Assembly: GCF_014839805.1 (NCBI RefSeq) | Contig: NC_051135.1 | Span: 12,589,291-12,653,290 of the forward strand | DNA length: 64,000 bases | Source: Manduca sexta | Taxonomy: Eukaryota; Arthropoda; Insecta; Lepidoptera; Sphingidae | Direction of reading: 5' to 3' | Shown here: positions 53,600 to 64,000 of the stretch, piece after piece | Position numbering within the stretch: position 1 is the stretch's first letter | How the letters are laid out: every line of letters begins with the position of its first letter | Position numbers and translations under genes: made by a program | Notes under the pieces: generated by a model | The model's database searches: none | What the model was told of the DNA's origin: nothing | Seen by the model: only the letters and a program-made list of their open reading frames with translations

Positions 53600-54250
53600 T
53601 TTGTTAATGGTATTTTTTTACGGTATTTTTTTATCTGAATTTATGATTTTATGAAATATTGGTATTTTATTTAATACAGAATAGTTAGCCATCCGTCATA
53701 ATACCAATAACTTTACATTGAATTACAAAAGGTTGCAAGACGCTGTACTGCGTTTTTATTCCAAAGATGTACCCAATATAACATACCTAATATATTGCCT
53801 AACATAGGTCTATGTATAATAAATACAACAGCCTTCAAACCGAAACATAACAATGCTTCCAATACCAGCCTGGTGACAAAAAGAGACAAGGCAGTGGCAT
53901 CTACTAACACTGACTTGCAGACTTAAGTGACGGACAAAAAATTAACACCACAGCGAAATTGAATCGAGAAAATCAAATTCTCAACCAACATAAAACTAAT
54001 AAAGCAATAAAGTTTACATATATTACGAGTAATGTATAAAACACATGTACAGTCGAACACAGAATGTAAATGTTTTCAATAGTACGAAAACAGGCTGTTA
54101 CAAACAGTAAACTAATTTTACACGGGTAAAAAAATATTTGCAGAAGCGTTGTGCAAGCGATCGCAATTTGCGCCCGATCTGGTTCGGTTGTACAGTCGAG
54201 GCGAAAAGTGATACGATTGTTATGATTTTATGTTTAAAAGCATCTTTTTT
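53600..54250. other. Unassigned sequence upstream of the second exon candidate
   Basis: Nothing recognised except a GC-richer patch at 54140-54205. Confidence 0.35.
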
Positions 54251-54257
54251 ATTGCAG

Positions 54258-54347
54258 AAGGTAAGAGACGAGTCACTCGCTGAGAGAAGGTACTCTTCAC
54301 CACTTAACATTAGGATTGCCAGAGGAATTACGAGTGCATTACCGGAG
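54258..54347 (+). CDS. Weak candidate exon, 90 nt, gene unknown
   Basis: CATCTTTTTTATTGCAG is an excellent acceptor and CCGGAG/GTGAGG an acceptable donor. The open frame between them has 30 codons, phase 0 at both ends: KVRDESLAERRYSSPLNIRI, then ARGITSALPE. An AAG/GTAAGA inside the first five bases could be a competing donor. The protein is not recognised, so it may be chance. Confidence 0.22.
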
Positions 54348-54734
54348 GTGAGGAAGGGGAGGAAATGGATTAATCAAACCTTCTTTAATTTACTCTCTTT
54401 TATATTCAAACTTTTTCCTATTTTTCACAATTTAAAAGCATTGTACTTAAGTAGAGTTACGTGTAAAACGAATTGCCTGTGAGTTTGTAAAACTTATGCA
54501 GCGTGCGGCGTGATTTATTACTATTCTTTATGTAAGTTAGAAATATTCTTAGATGAATAGCAGTGTCAGACTATTTATAATCTGCTCGAAATCTATTGGA
54601 TATAATAATTACGGAACAATATAGAAAAAAAAATGTGTGACATGTGTATTAATGTTACGTTCAAAATCACAAAAAATTATATGTAGTTCTTATAACTATG
54701 ACAATAATGTACTCTTACATGCAGAGAGAAGCTA

Positions 54735-54850
54735 TATAATCCAGCAGGGGCTGCATCATCTGCAGCTGCAGCATCAACGTCAGCCGCATGGTATCCATGA
54801 TGGTCATAGGTCTCCTCCAAAGATTTCCAGACCGACCTATTGGAAACAGT
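54735..54850 (-). repeat. RTE-like LINE 3' tail, decayed
   Basis: Antisense: CTGCATCATCTGCAGCTGCA, ATAGGTCTCCTCCAAAGATT, TCCAGACCGACCTATTGG. Frames over it are shadows. Confidence 0.55.
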
Positions 54851-54859
54851 CTCCATCAA

Positions 54860-55500
54860 TCCTGCTTATAATTATTTTACATACTCATTATTGTTAGACC
54901 TATGTCCGTCCCATTGTATACCGGGTATAAGATCTTCGTATAATCTCACATTCTATTCGAACACCAGTAGCGGAGGGAGAAATCTGGAGGGGAACACGAC
55001 ACAACATATAAGTACTAATAATATGAATAGATGTGGTCTACAAATCGTTCTTATGATGGATTTTACATAAATTACGAAAGGGAAGCCGAAATATATCAGA
55101 TTATATGGAACTTTCGCCACTGTTGAATACTATTAAAACAAAAAGCTTGCAAAACTACAGAACACAAGAAATACGGTGCATAATCATAATGTAAAAGGAT
55201 TATTTCTTTTCACGCCTTTTGCCACCGCCTGTACAGGCGCCATAAGCATCAATATTCAAACAAAATAAACGTTTTGTTACTGTGGCTCGCTTCATTTGTC
55301 GGTGCCGGCTCATAAACAATTCCACCAATGAATTGCTGATGTTACATCGCGCTATAGTTTATTGTTGAATGTTGTAATCATATATTTGTGTTTATTCAGT
55401 CATTATAATTGTAGTTATGATTATAAAAATAGTATTTTTTTATTCTTTCCTGTTTATTCAGTCATTATAATTGTAGTCAAAAATTTATAAAAAGAGTATT
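54860..55500. other. Unassigned sequence with a short direct repeat
   Basis: GTTTATTCAGTCATTATAAT followed by TGTAGT occurs near 55390 and 55451. No gene. Confidence 0.45.
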
Positions 55501-55514
55501 TTTTTATTGTTTCG

Positions 55515-55732
55515 GTATTACGGTATGACTGCGGTGCTGAGGTCTTGGGTTGGATCCCCGGGTCGGGCAAAAAAACATTGGGTATTTCTAGTTAATTTCA
55601 GCTCGGAATCTAGAATTTGTGCTCTCTATGGCGATAGGCACGGCGCATCATATCATGGGGCAGAATACTCGCGGCGTATAATGTGTGCACCATTAGCGCT
55701 TCTGCCTACCCTTTCGGGGTTAAAAGTTATGT
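55515..55732 (+). repeat. SINE family 2, sense copy
   Basis: GCGGTGCTGAGGTCTTGGGT, GGATCCCCGGGTCGGGCAAA, CTCTATGGCGATAGGCACGG, CTTCTGCCTACCCTTTCGGG. The 100-residue frame on it is not a gene. Confidence 0.75.
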
Positions 55733-56059
55733 TTACTTATAATTTCTATTATTTGCGATTTTTTATTTTTTTAGCTCAAAAAATAGAATTTAAACTCTCC
55801 TACTATTAACATAAAAGCGACAGTTTAAGACGTATGAAGGTTTGAATTTTTGTGTTGTTTGAAAAAAGAATGTAAACGTCGTAACCATTTTGGATAGTAT
55901 TAGCACACAGATCATGTCCTAGATTAGCATAACTGGCTCCTTTTATCCCAAAAAGTAACCAATGGGACCTTTAACCTAGAAAAAGTATTTTACAAGGAAA
56001 AAGCCGCGAGCAGTAAGTTCTATCCATACTTCCTTACATATTATACAACAGTCCCTCGT

Positions 56060-56235
56060 CGCTTCCGTCTGAAAGCGATAACCTCAAAAACTATTAAACG
56101 GATTTCGATGAAACTTGGTACAGACATAATTTAGAACCCTGAGAAGGACATAGGCTATTTTCTACTTCGGGAAGTATAGCAGGACTTTCATCACGAAATA
56201 ACTTTGGACGGAGATGCGAGCAATAGCTAGTATTA
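56060..56235 (+). repeat. Dispersed repeat of the signature family, diverged
   Basis: CTATTAAACGGATTTCGATG, AACCCTGAGAAGGACATAGG, then GGACGGAGATGCGAGCAATA at the decayed end. Confidence 0.5.
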
Positions 56236-56239
56236 AACA

Positions 56240-57840
56240 TAAAATCAAATTCAATGAAATACCAACTTCTAAACATAAGCAAAGTCTTGTAATTTATAAA
56301 CTTGTACAAGTTAAACATGATCTTTCATTATAACTACGCGGAGCTGTTACAAACAATGGCGTTGTAAGCCGAACTATTCAGTGTTCCCAACTTCTACTTA
56401 TCCTCAGCTCAGGCGCTGATCCAAGGGGGGAAGGAGGTGAGGTGGAGTAGCTTCCCCATCTCCCCTAGTCTTGTAAAACCTGACTGAACTTTAGTGGCTA
56501 TCAGATATTTGTGTATTAATCATTTGTATTATCAATCAATGTGACTAGACAGGCGGGAAGAAGCTATACAATTATTTAATAAATACTGATGCCTTTTTGT
56601 GTGCTTTTTTTTAATTAAGTCAACAGTTTACATGCTTGCTTAGAAGCAAGCATAGATCAAATATATTTGATAGATTAAATATACAAGCACCTTTTTTGTC
56701 TTACGTCAGTAAATGAGCTAGCCTTCCGCCAAATGGAAAGGGTTCCTACTGTCCGTAGACTATAGCAATGCCAGGGGCTCATCCAAGCTGCTGCGTATCG
56801 AAAGGTGACAACTCTTTCTATGTCATGTTTATAAAAGGACAAGTCATACCCCGTGAGGAACATCTTCAGAAAGTTTTACTTCACTAAATGTTATATAGGT
56901 TTATTATCTATACAAAGATAAAAAATAAACTATTTATTTGTACTTGTACGGCATTAACGCCATCTATTTAATAAATCGGATTATAAAATTCCATTATTTC
57001 CCATGGGAGCACATTACTGGGATAAAAAGTAGTTTATGTGTTAGTCCAGGAGATGGTTTATGTCTGTGCCAAGTGTCAAGAAAAACCGGTCACTTGTTTC
57101 TACGTTTACATCTAACAAACATTCAAACATTTACAAACTTTCGCAAATATAATATAAGTAAGATCAAGATACTAAGATTAGATCACCTCATTAACTCAAA
57201 TTCCCTACCCGTTCACGCAATCAAACTGACATAACCATTAGATTATCCCTTATTATAATCTTGGGAGTCACTTTTTGTATAAATTAAGTTAACTTATCTT
57301 GAAAATCTACAAAAAATTACCATCTTTTCATCTAGAACCCTGGTTCCTTCGCTTTAACATTAACCCCTTACTGAAATCTCGGATCCTGAACTCAAGCTCT
57401 AGTATTAAATTTTAGCACTGTTTAATCTGCAAACTGCGTCACAGCCCGCACCTAATGATGTTAGCTAATTTATGCCCTCATTTTAGTTTTAGCCAAGTTC
57501 GTTTCGAACATGCCTCAACTCCTGAACAAGTTTACAACTACTTTATAGATAATGTGCTGTTTAAACTAATTGTGTTATAAAGGATTTTATTGTTTACGGT
57601 AATTTTGTTTAGACTACGAGTTCAGGTACGGTTAAATGGAGTAACTTCTAGATAAAACCCATCATTAAAAAATCATTTCAATCAATAAAAATGATGAACA
57701 CATCGCCCCTAATTATCCCATATATTGTTAACACATAAACAATAAAGTCACTGACGATACACAATCGAGATCCATGACGTTTTGTCTTAGCGCCAAATAA
57801 TGGTGTATTTTTATATGCCCCATGATTTGTGGAGCACAAT
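56240..57840. other. Unassigned AT-rich sequence
   Basis: Short inverted repeat TTGCTTAGAAGCAA near 56636. A repeat-like stretch is at 56690-56830. No gene recognised. Confidence 0.4.
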
Positions 57841-57844
57841 ACAA

Positions 57845-58155
57845 CGGGATGGGAAAAATAAATATAATGCTTTATTCATCACGTAGGCGAGATAGTTGCA
57901 CTTATGATAAGTCAATTTACATGAGAATATTTAATTATTAGTTAAACAAAGTCGCTTATATAACGAGACACAAAGTATATTGGACATAAAATAAATGAAA
58001 AACTAAAGTGAACAAAGAAGCCAGCTCGGGCTGGCAGGAAAGAAGAAATAAAAAAGAAGAATGACTAGGAATACGAGGGTTATGTACAAAAATGGTTTTA
58101 TTAAATTTTATTGATAGACTGATATAACTTATTACAAAAGCCGGCAAACAACTTG
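57845..58155 (-). repeat. Interspersed repeat with the TCACGTAGGCGA tail
   Basis: TGCTTTATTCATCACGTAGG, TTGCACTTATGATAAGTCAA, CAGCTCGGGCTGGCAGG. Shared with 28766-29450 and 60765-60860. Confidence 0.7.
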
Positions 58156-58384
58156 AGCACTAACGCATGGTGACTGTTTTTTAGCTACACTTGTTATTTT
58201 TCCGCTATTGTAACTACAATTAGCGCGCAAGTCCGAGTGAACGATTTGTACTATAATGGAAATTTAATCTTTAAATGAAACAGCCTCCGCACTCAGAGGT
58301 AGCGTCTTTTTATTTGAATTTAGAATCGATTCATTGGTAGTGCAGATGAAACGCTATACGAACTTATTTATACCTTTTTATATT

Positions 58385-58515
58385 TGTATAATGATTTCTT
58401 ATATTTACGCGAATGTTAGACATTGAAATAACTATTTTACGGATTTGAATGCAGTTTTTATTATAGTTTTACCCGACGTTTCAAAGACTTTACAATCTTC
58501 ATGGTCACGAGGACT
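58385..58515 (-). repeat. Penelope-like end fragment
   Basis: ATAATGATTTCTTATATTTA, GCGAATGTTAGACATTGAAA, CCGACGTTTCAAAGACTTTA and ATGGTCACGAGGACTGA, matching 20290-20420. Confidence 0.75.
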
Positions 58516-58734
58516 GAATGGGAGAATATTATAATATAAAAAACCATGATGAAATCCGTTAAAAAGTTTTATTTAAATGTTTTTATATTTGCTCATATAT
58601 ATTTGCACACAACTAAACATTTACTTTCCTGTTTTCCTGAGTTCTTGTTTCACACGTAGTTCCCGACAGTTAGGGTGAATGCACATTTTACATTAGCTTA
58701 TAAACCTTGTACGAATGCTCTGAAGAAGTGCAGG

Positions 58735-59030
58735 AGGAGTGTTTTATTGCTTTGAATGACGAGACGAGCTTGCCGTTCGCCTGATGGTAAGCGACATGAC
58801 CGCCTATAAACAGTAGAAACACCATCCAACGCCTTGAATTACAAAGTATTGTTTGGTATTCCACTGCGTTCGCCATCCTGAAACATGAGTTGTTTAGTCT
58901 TATTATGTCCAGTAGTTACATTGGCTACAATGTCCTTCAAATTGGAACACACCAGTGATTACACTGCTGCTTAGCGGGAGAAATATTGCGGTGGTACCTA
59001 CCCAGGCGGAGTCTCACATATAAGACCTAT
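58735..59030 (-). repeat. Interspersed repeat family Z, antisense copy
   Basis: GACGAGACGAGCTTGCCGTT, CGCCTGATGGTAAGCGACAT, CCAACGCCTTGAATTACAAA, GTGGTACCTACCCAGGCGGA. The short frame over it is not a gene. Confidence 0.8.
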
Positions 59031-59039
59031 TATCAGGAA

Positions 59040-60190
59040 GAAAAACGCCCGTTTATAAAACGCCATGTGTATACGCCCTTACGTTTGTTGGTATTATTGT
59101 CACGTGCTATTACAAGACTGTCTGAGCGAAATGTTTGTCATTATGGAAGCTGACTGTTGCTAACGATTTAACTTCTATGAAATGTTTATTCTTATTTGTT
59201 CTAGCAGCGTTGTTCAAGAGATCTGGGATCGATGTGTTATGGGTGTTGCAACGCGATTTGCTCGGAAATGTTGGAGATTGAAGTCAGGTAATAAAAACGA
59301 AGACAAAACGGTTCTCAAGTATGCTCGAAATAGTATTACTTCGTATTCCCTACCTCGTTATGGAAAGGGACGTATTGTTATGGTTCCCAAACTTCATATA
59401 GACGGGTGAAAAGTTAATTGACTTAAACGACATTTTTTTGCGACACTAAGTTTTTTTTTATTTTTTTTTCTCACACACAGTCATTACAGAAGTATTCCAA
59501 TGCGACAATGTGGGGTAACTATTATTAATTTAAAATTTAAAAAACAATTAAGTATAAAAAAAAACAAATCAATCGTAAACATTATTAAAACATAGAACAA
59601 AATAAAACATAAAATTATTAAATACTAATTATTAGGTGTAGCAGAGAATAAATAATAAAATCTTTGCCAATTCTCTCCACTTACATGCCAAAATATCTGT
59701 TTTGGCATGTGCCTCATTTTTATACATATTTAAATCAGCACATTTTCTATGTTTTTTTAATCTAGTTAAAAATTTTCGAAAAGAAAATGTCGCTTAAATC
59801 ATTTAGCTTTTCAACCGTCGACGTGATCTCTCGCTGGATTAATTTCAAAATTACACAAAAAACATTTAAATAGCTCCAGCTGTATAAAAGTCCATATGGA
59901 ACGTGCATACATACATTTTTATATAATAGATAGATTAGATAATATTATTTCATGATTTCTGAAAGAGAGAGCCCGTGTAATGGAAATAATATTTTTCTAC
60001 AAACAATACGAAATAAAAATGAAAAGAGACTCAGAGCTGGAGAGATGACGAAATAAATGGCACCCGCCGGTACCGGCCGCTAATCCTGTTACGTATATTT
60101 GGCACGGCGTCCGCCTTAATTTTGTTGCTTCTGTCAAATTAGCTTTTATTTTAAAAATAATTAGATGTAAGTTTGCCTAATAATTTAGAA
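59040..60190. other. Unassigned AT-rich sequence
   Basis: TGCCAAAATATCTGTTTTGGCA at 59686-59707 is a 9-bp-arm palindrome. The frame at 59182-59409 shows no domain. Confidence 0.4.
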
Positions 60191-60194
60191 TTTC

Positions 60195-60310
60195 GTTTAT
60201 TTTAAAAGTAGTATCCTATCACATTATGGAACCGAACATACAGACGAAAAGTGGTTATATTAGTTGCGCCTCTGCCTATCCCTTCGGGGATAAAAAAGGT
60301 GTGAGTATGT
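60195..60310 (+). repeat. SINE family 2, 3' part
   Basis: CACATTATGGAACCGAACAT, GTTGCGCCTCTGCCTATCCC, TTCGGGGATAAAAAAGG. Confidence 0.65.
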
Positions 60311-60474
60311 GAGTATTTGAAACATGATTTGTTATTTTACATAGCATTAAATTCAGTAGTTGGCATTAATGTCTTACTAGTTTCTCGGATGAATAAAACG
60401 TTGTTCATAGGATTTCCTATCCCATAATTTAATTAGAGTAAAGCCGTCATATAGGTTCCCACTATTAACACATA

Positions 60475-60620
60475 TCACACATTTATCCTCGAAGGGGTAT
60501 GCAGAGGCGCACCCAGGGCACCCCTTTTCGCAAAGTGTATTCCGTTTGTGATAGGGGGCGAGCCTATTGCCATATCGGGCACAAATTCCAATCCGGACTG
60601 TTACTGAGCAGAAAAACCGA
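60475..60620 (-). repeat. SINE family 2, 3' part, antisense
   Basis: TTATCCTCGAAGGGGTATGC, GCGAGCCTATTGCCATATCG, CTGAGCAGAAAAACCGAAAT. Confidence 0.75.
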
Positions 60621-60700
60621 AATATTGCTTCCACTATGAATCTTTAAATTATTACTATAAGTATCGCAAAAAAAAATGTACTTATGGTTTATAATATACT

Positions 60701-60860
60701 AAAGTCGCTTACATAAATTAAAGACAATATAAATTGTCTTTAGTTTATATAAGCGACTTTATCTAAGCAATAATTAAATATTCTCATGTACCTTGACTTA
60801 TCATAAGTGCAACTATGTTCTATGTGATGAATAAAGCATTTTATTTTATTTATTTGATAG
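60701..60860 (+). repeat. Repeat tail with a hairpin head (28-bp arms)
   Basis: Arms 60701-60728 and 60733-60760 are reverse complements with two mismatches around ATAA. They are followed by GACTTATCATAAGTGCAACT and GTGATGAATAAAGCATTTTA, the tail of the family at 57845-58155, sense. A 5'-inverted insertion of that repeat would give this structure. Confidence 0.75.
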
Positions 60861-60869
60861 TGCGATAAT

Positions 60870-61380
60870 TAATGCCATTAGGCATTAATCTAAAGCATTG
60901 GACATGGTGAATTAAGCTCTGAGATCGCTAGGAATTGAAAATCGTAGTCAAATTGGCACGTCGCATAGTAAACGAGTTAAGATCGTTTGGAGAACTTGCA
61001 ACGATCAAGATTGAATTAAAGCGTTTAGTTAGCAAGTTCCGAAGGACGTGTTAGGAAGGATTATCTGATGGGAGGTATTAATTAGTTTTAATGATTGTTA
61101 GAATGTATTATTTATTGTTACAATCTCGCTCTTTTTACTGTAAACATTATATTAGCAAAATAATTACAGGATAAAATTTTAGACATTTTTTGATAACGTT
61201 CAACCAGAGAGAATAATAGAATAGTCGTCGCGTCGTATCTTTTCTTCTGCCAGCCTGCCCGCGCAGCCGAATACTTCTGGAAACGCCCGATGTCATCGAC
61301 TAGGAGAGCGGCGTGTAACATTTAGGTGCAACAAGGATGAAAAAAATATTGTTCGATAAATCAGCGTGTATCGTTTGTTG
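60870..61380. other. Unassigned; GC-rich patch at 61225-61310
   Basis: On the minus strand CGCCGCTCTCCTAG looks like a splice acceptor before TCGATGACATCGGGCGTTTC, but no convincing donor closes an exon. Confidence 0.3.
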
Positions 61381-61534
61381 AAAAAGCATCGTGAGGAAAC
61401 CTGTCTGAGAAATTCTCTATAACAATTATAAATCTTTTTATATCGTGACTTAAAAAAATAATTTGTTCTTTCTTTCCTTGCTTTCTATCGAAGAAATTTT
61501 AACTGAGCCTATTACCACATTGTGCCTTAATTCC

Positions 61535-61625
61535 ATATTCTGGGATGATACTGAAAAATTACCGAATTGCACTTTGCCCGACCCCGGATTCGAAACCTCA
61601 AATCGAAAGTTGCAACGCGCACACA
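61535..61625 (-). repeat. SINE family 2, head fragment
   Basis: TGATACTGAAAAATTACCGA, TTGCCCGACCCCGGATTCGA, AACGCGCACACATAC. Confidence 0.6.
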
Positions 61626-61859
61626 TACAATATTCTGTCTACACTCTACACATAATCGCATAAGCAACCAAAATCTAATTTCAAACATAATTATACATTA
61701 CCAATATTTACTGTCTTCAAATTAGTTTCGCGTAAGATGCATCTGTTATATTACAAGATCGTACGCTAAGCTTGGCACAGCCTCCGCTGATAAATCCTTC
61801 TGAGTTTACTTCGAGTTACTATTGAAACTCATAATTTCTTCACTCGTTTTTAATTCTTG

Positions 61860-62095
61860 TACGGCAAAGTAACTACACTGAACCTAATGGTAAGTGGAGA
61901 GGAGTCCAATAAAATGTCGACTGACGACGAGAGTAGATGTCACGAGAGATGACCCCTTGGCAGTCGACGCAATTATGCCTGTTGGAACCGGATATACACA
62001 GGCTGATTCCGGAACGCGACAAACTTACGTGGACCACAATGACGGGCCTTGCATTCGGTGGTGGTGGTAATATATCCTCCCACCAGCAAAGACAA
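61860..62095 (+). repeat. Interspersed repeat family Y
   Basis: ACGGCAAAGTAACTACACTG, AATAAAATGTCGACTGACGA, GGAACGCGACAAACTTACGT, TATATCCTCCCACCAGC. Confidence 0.7.
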
Positions 62096-62099
62096 TCTT

Positions 62100-63095
62100 A
62101 AAGCGATACAGCAATTGTTGCAATCAATTAAGATACAAATATTTTACCATTAAGAGACTATATATTAACAATAGATTACATAATTACATTTACTGCAGCT
62201 TTCATCACGAATTTAATTAAAATACCTTGAAGTTTTATATTAAAAGAAAATATATTTGCAGTATAATTCACTTTTAATTCAGAAATTCTGGTAAATTTCA
62301 ACATCTAGCAACACTTAGATACGATGGAAGATAAACGAGGCTAATTCTTTATGAAAAGATGGGGAAGCGAGCGATCTCTTATATCTTACGGGAAATATGA
62401 TTACCAGTGGACAGGTAATTCCGTCGATACGATGAGATACGACAGCATATTTGTCGAAAAAATTTAACTAGTTTAAAAAAAAAAAAAAAAAATCAGAAAA
62501 AAGTGCTGATTTTAAATATGTATAAAATTTTGTGTCGCAAAAAATCTCGCTTAAGTTTTAGCCTTTTACCCGTAACACTAATACGTTACGGTATGATTAT
62601 GAACACTAAATTAGCAGCAACATTAGGTACAGTTAGCCACAAAAAGTAGATGAACAAATTTAAAATTTCAAATCGCCTTTGAACTTTTATGTTATTGTCA
62701 ACAATAGTTTTTATTCACTAAAATAAACTACAGAGAGTTTACTGTATTTTAGTTAAATAAAATGGAATATTTCGATTGAAGTCAATGTGTAGGAAGCCTT
62801 TAAATTATGTATTTGTTTATCTACTGTTGTGGTTGACTGTATATCGCGCTCTCATACTGCCAAATAATTACAATAAAATATGAACATTGATGCGCCAACA
62901 ACATTTCGTGACCACAGTGTTCATTCGCGGACCCCAGTCGACTGTAATTTATTAGAATAGTAAATATTATTTACCAGTAGAGCTAAAATTAAACAACTAA
63001 CCATTCCGCACTATTATTATTTTGTTAAACAATGGCGGATGAGACAAATAAGTATTCGATAAGGAATCAATATAATTATTACAATGATATATGAC
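62100..63095. other. Unassigned AT-rich sequence
   Basis: A run of A near 62475-62491. No gene recognised. Confidence 0.4.
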
Positions 63096-63099
63096 AAAG

Positions 63100-63388
63100 G
63101 TGATGGCCTAATTTGGTGTGGAACGGACTGCCGAGACGAATGTCCGCAGCTTCAAATCCCACGGGCACCTTTCTGACTTTTCTAAAATGATGTGTGTATT
63201 CTTTGTGAATTATCGCTTGCTTTATTGGTGAAGGAGAATATCGTGAGGGAACCTGCATACCTGAGAAGTTCTTTATAGGTATTTTGAGGGTATGTGAAGT
63301 CTATCAAACTGCACTAAGCTAGCGTGGTGGATTTAGACCTAATCCCTCAGTAGTAGAGGAGGCCCGTGCCCAGCAGTAGAAACAATCA
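63100..63388 (+). repeat. SINE family 1, sense copy, nearly full length
   Basis: TGGAACGGACTGCCGAGACG, GCAGCTTCAAATCCCACGGG (B box), TGTGTATTCTTTGTGAATTA and GCCCGTGCCCAGCAGTAG. The A-box end is diverged. Its 3' end abuts the LINE fragment at 63390. Confidence 0.8.
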
Positions 63389-63389
63389 C

Positions 63390-63640
63390 CCTCCGATGGC
63401 GAAGCTCAAGACCCAAGCCTCCGGCGGTTAGGGATTCAAAGTGAGAAATCTCCTCATAATGCGCGTTGTGTCCAGCAATACTGCCTTCTGCATCTGGCCT
63501 CCGAACCAACGGCCAATTGAGAGCTTCCGAAAATGTTGGTCGAGGCTGTTTGGTATCGACCTATGAGCAGAAACGACAATCGGGACAATAATTGTAGAGT
63601 CCACATCCCACATGTCAGTAACCTCGTATACCAAGTCTAA
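63390..63640 (-). pseudogene. LINE polyprotein C-terminal fragment
   Basis: Minus-strand frame of about 68 codons: DSTIIVPIVVSAHRSIPNSL, KLSIGRW, GGQMQKAVLLDTTRIMRRFL. I recognise this as the region just after the reverse transcriptase of a lepidopteran non-LTR element (clade not assigned). No catalytic motif is left. Confidence 0.65.
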
Positions 63641-63689
63641 ATATTTAGATTTTTTTTTTACTATAATGGTTTACGGTAGTAGTAGCTAC

Positions 63690-63960
63690 ATTTGTCGCAT
63701 TCGCGACGTACCATCCATTTCGTGCATTATGTGACGTAAACATCGCGGGGACGTCGCGTCGACGGCGCCGCGCTGCGACGGAAATATTCCCCTTTTGACA
63801 ACCGATATTCCTGTTACATTGTTAAGACAAGCATCTTACGTAAATTAAAATTTGGTTTTATTGTTGGTGACAGCGGCGCTCGTTAGTAGTGACGTATTTA
63901 GATTGCATTGCAGTTGGTCTTTTTCTATGGTAGGAAAAATAACGTCAGCTAAATTGAGAC
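63690..63960 (+). promoter_or_regulatory. CpG-rich stretch, possible promoter at the window edge
   Basis: CGACGTACC, GGGGACGTCGCGTCGACGGC, GCCGCGCTGCGACGG form the densest CpG run in the window. TGACGT-type half sites occur at about 63731, 63889 and 63941. No coding start is visible before the edge, and direction is a guess. Confidence 0.25.
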
Positions 63961-64000
63961 GCCACGACTTATTTTACAGCACAATATCATGTACATAGTC

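Noticed and set aside
61118..61321. Minus-strand GC-rich frame with LVDDIGRFQKYSAARAGWQK
   Set aside because: Acceptor-like sequence precedes it, but there is no good donor and no recognised protein; it may be repeat-derived.

Overview
The window looks like nuclear DNA from a moth or butterfly (Lepidoptera). It is AT-rich and intron/intergene-like, with almost no long open frames. It is packed with short interspersed repeats of kinds I associate with lepidopteran genomes: tRNA-derived SINEs, 5'-truncated LINE tails ending in GATGATGATG, Penelope-like elements and MITEs. The species cannot be fixed from the sequence.

Region 1 (about 1.2-8.7 kb, minus strand). Four alternative terminal exons, each encoding one FLYWCH zinc finger and its own stop codon, lie in tandem at 6621-6332, 5989-5760, 3548-3274 and 1693-1335. 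All four have a convincing 3' splice site in the same phase, so each could be joined to the same upstream exon. This is the layout of the 3' part of a mod(mdg4)-type BTB/FLYWCH locus, whose common exons are not visible here. Upstream of the first FLYWCH exon (7246-8692) the seven-base word CCATCAG (CTGATGG on the transcribed strand) occurs 19 times. Seven of these are in a 43-bp tandem repeat and the rest are irregularly spaced in unrelated flanks.

Region 2 (9-20 kb). No gene recognised; diverged SINE copies, MITE copies and a perfect 21-bp-arm hairpin.

Region 3 (20.3-45 kb). A cluster of 16 identical tRNA-Gly(GCC) genes, 11 on plus and 5 on minus, every one followed by a T-run terminator. 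Many sit in about 550-bp units that have been duplicated in tandem and in inverted orientation. A short upstream word, AAGTGAA or a one-base variant, lies 50-56 bp before the tRNA in 14 of the 16 when a Penelope insertion at the first gene is discounted. That Penelope-like element (20292-21895, 12-bp target duplication, 544-bp inverted arms, GIY-YIG coding end) has pushed the upstream word 1.6 kb away from tRNA copy 1. A 5'-truncated R1-like LINE with a 15-bp target duplication is nested in another repeat at 22.9-23.7 kb.

Region 4 (45-64 kb). Mostly repeats: SINEs, LINE tails and a perfect 112-bp-arm snap-back MITE flanked by TTAA. Two short spliced-exon candidates lie on the plus strand (52800-52877, 54258-54347). 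A CpG-rich stretch at the right edge could be a promoter.

The supported functional content is therefore one exon array of a chromatin/insulator-type transcription factor locus and a large glycine tRNA gene cluster. Everything else is repeats or unassigned sequence.
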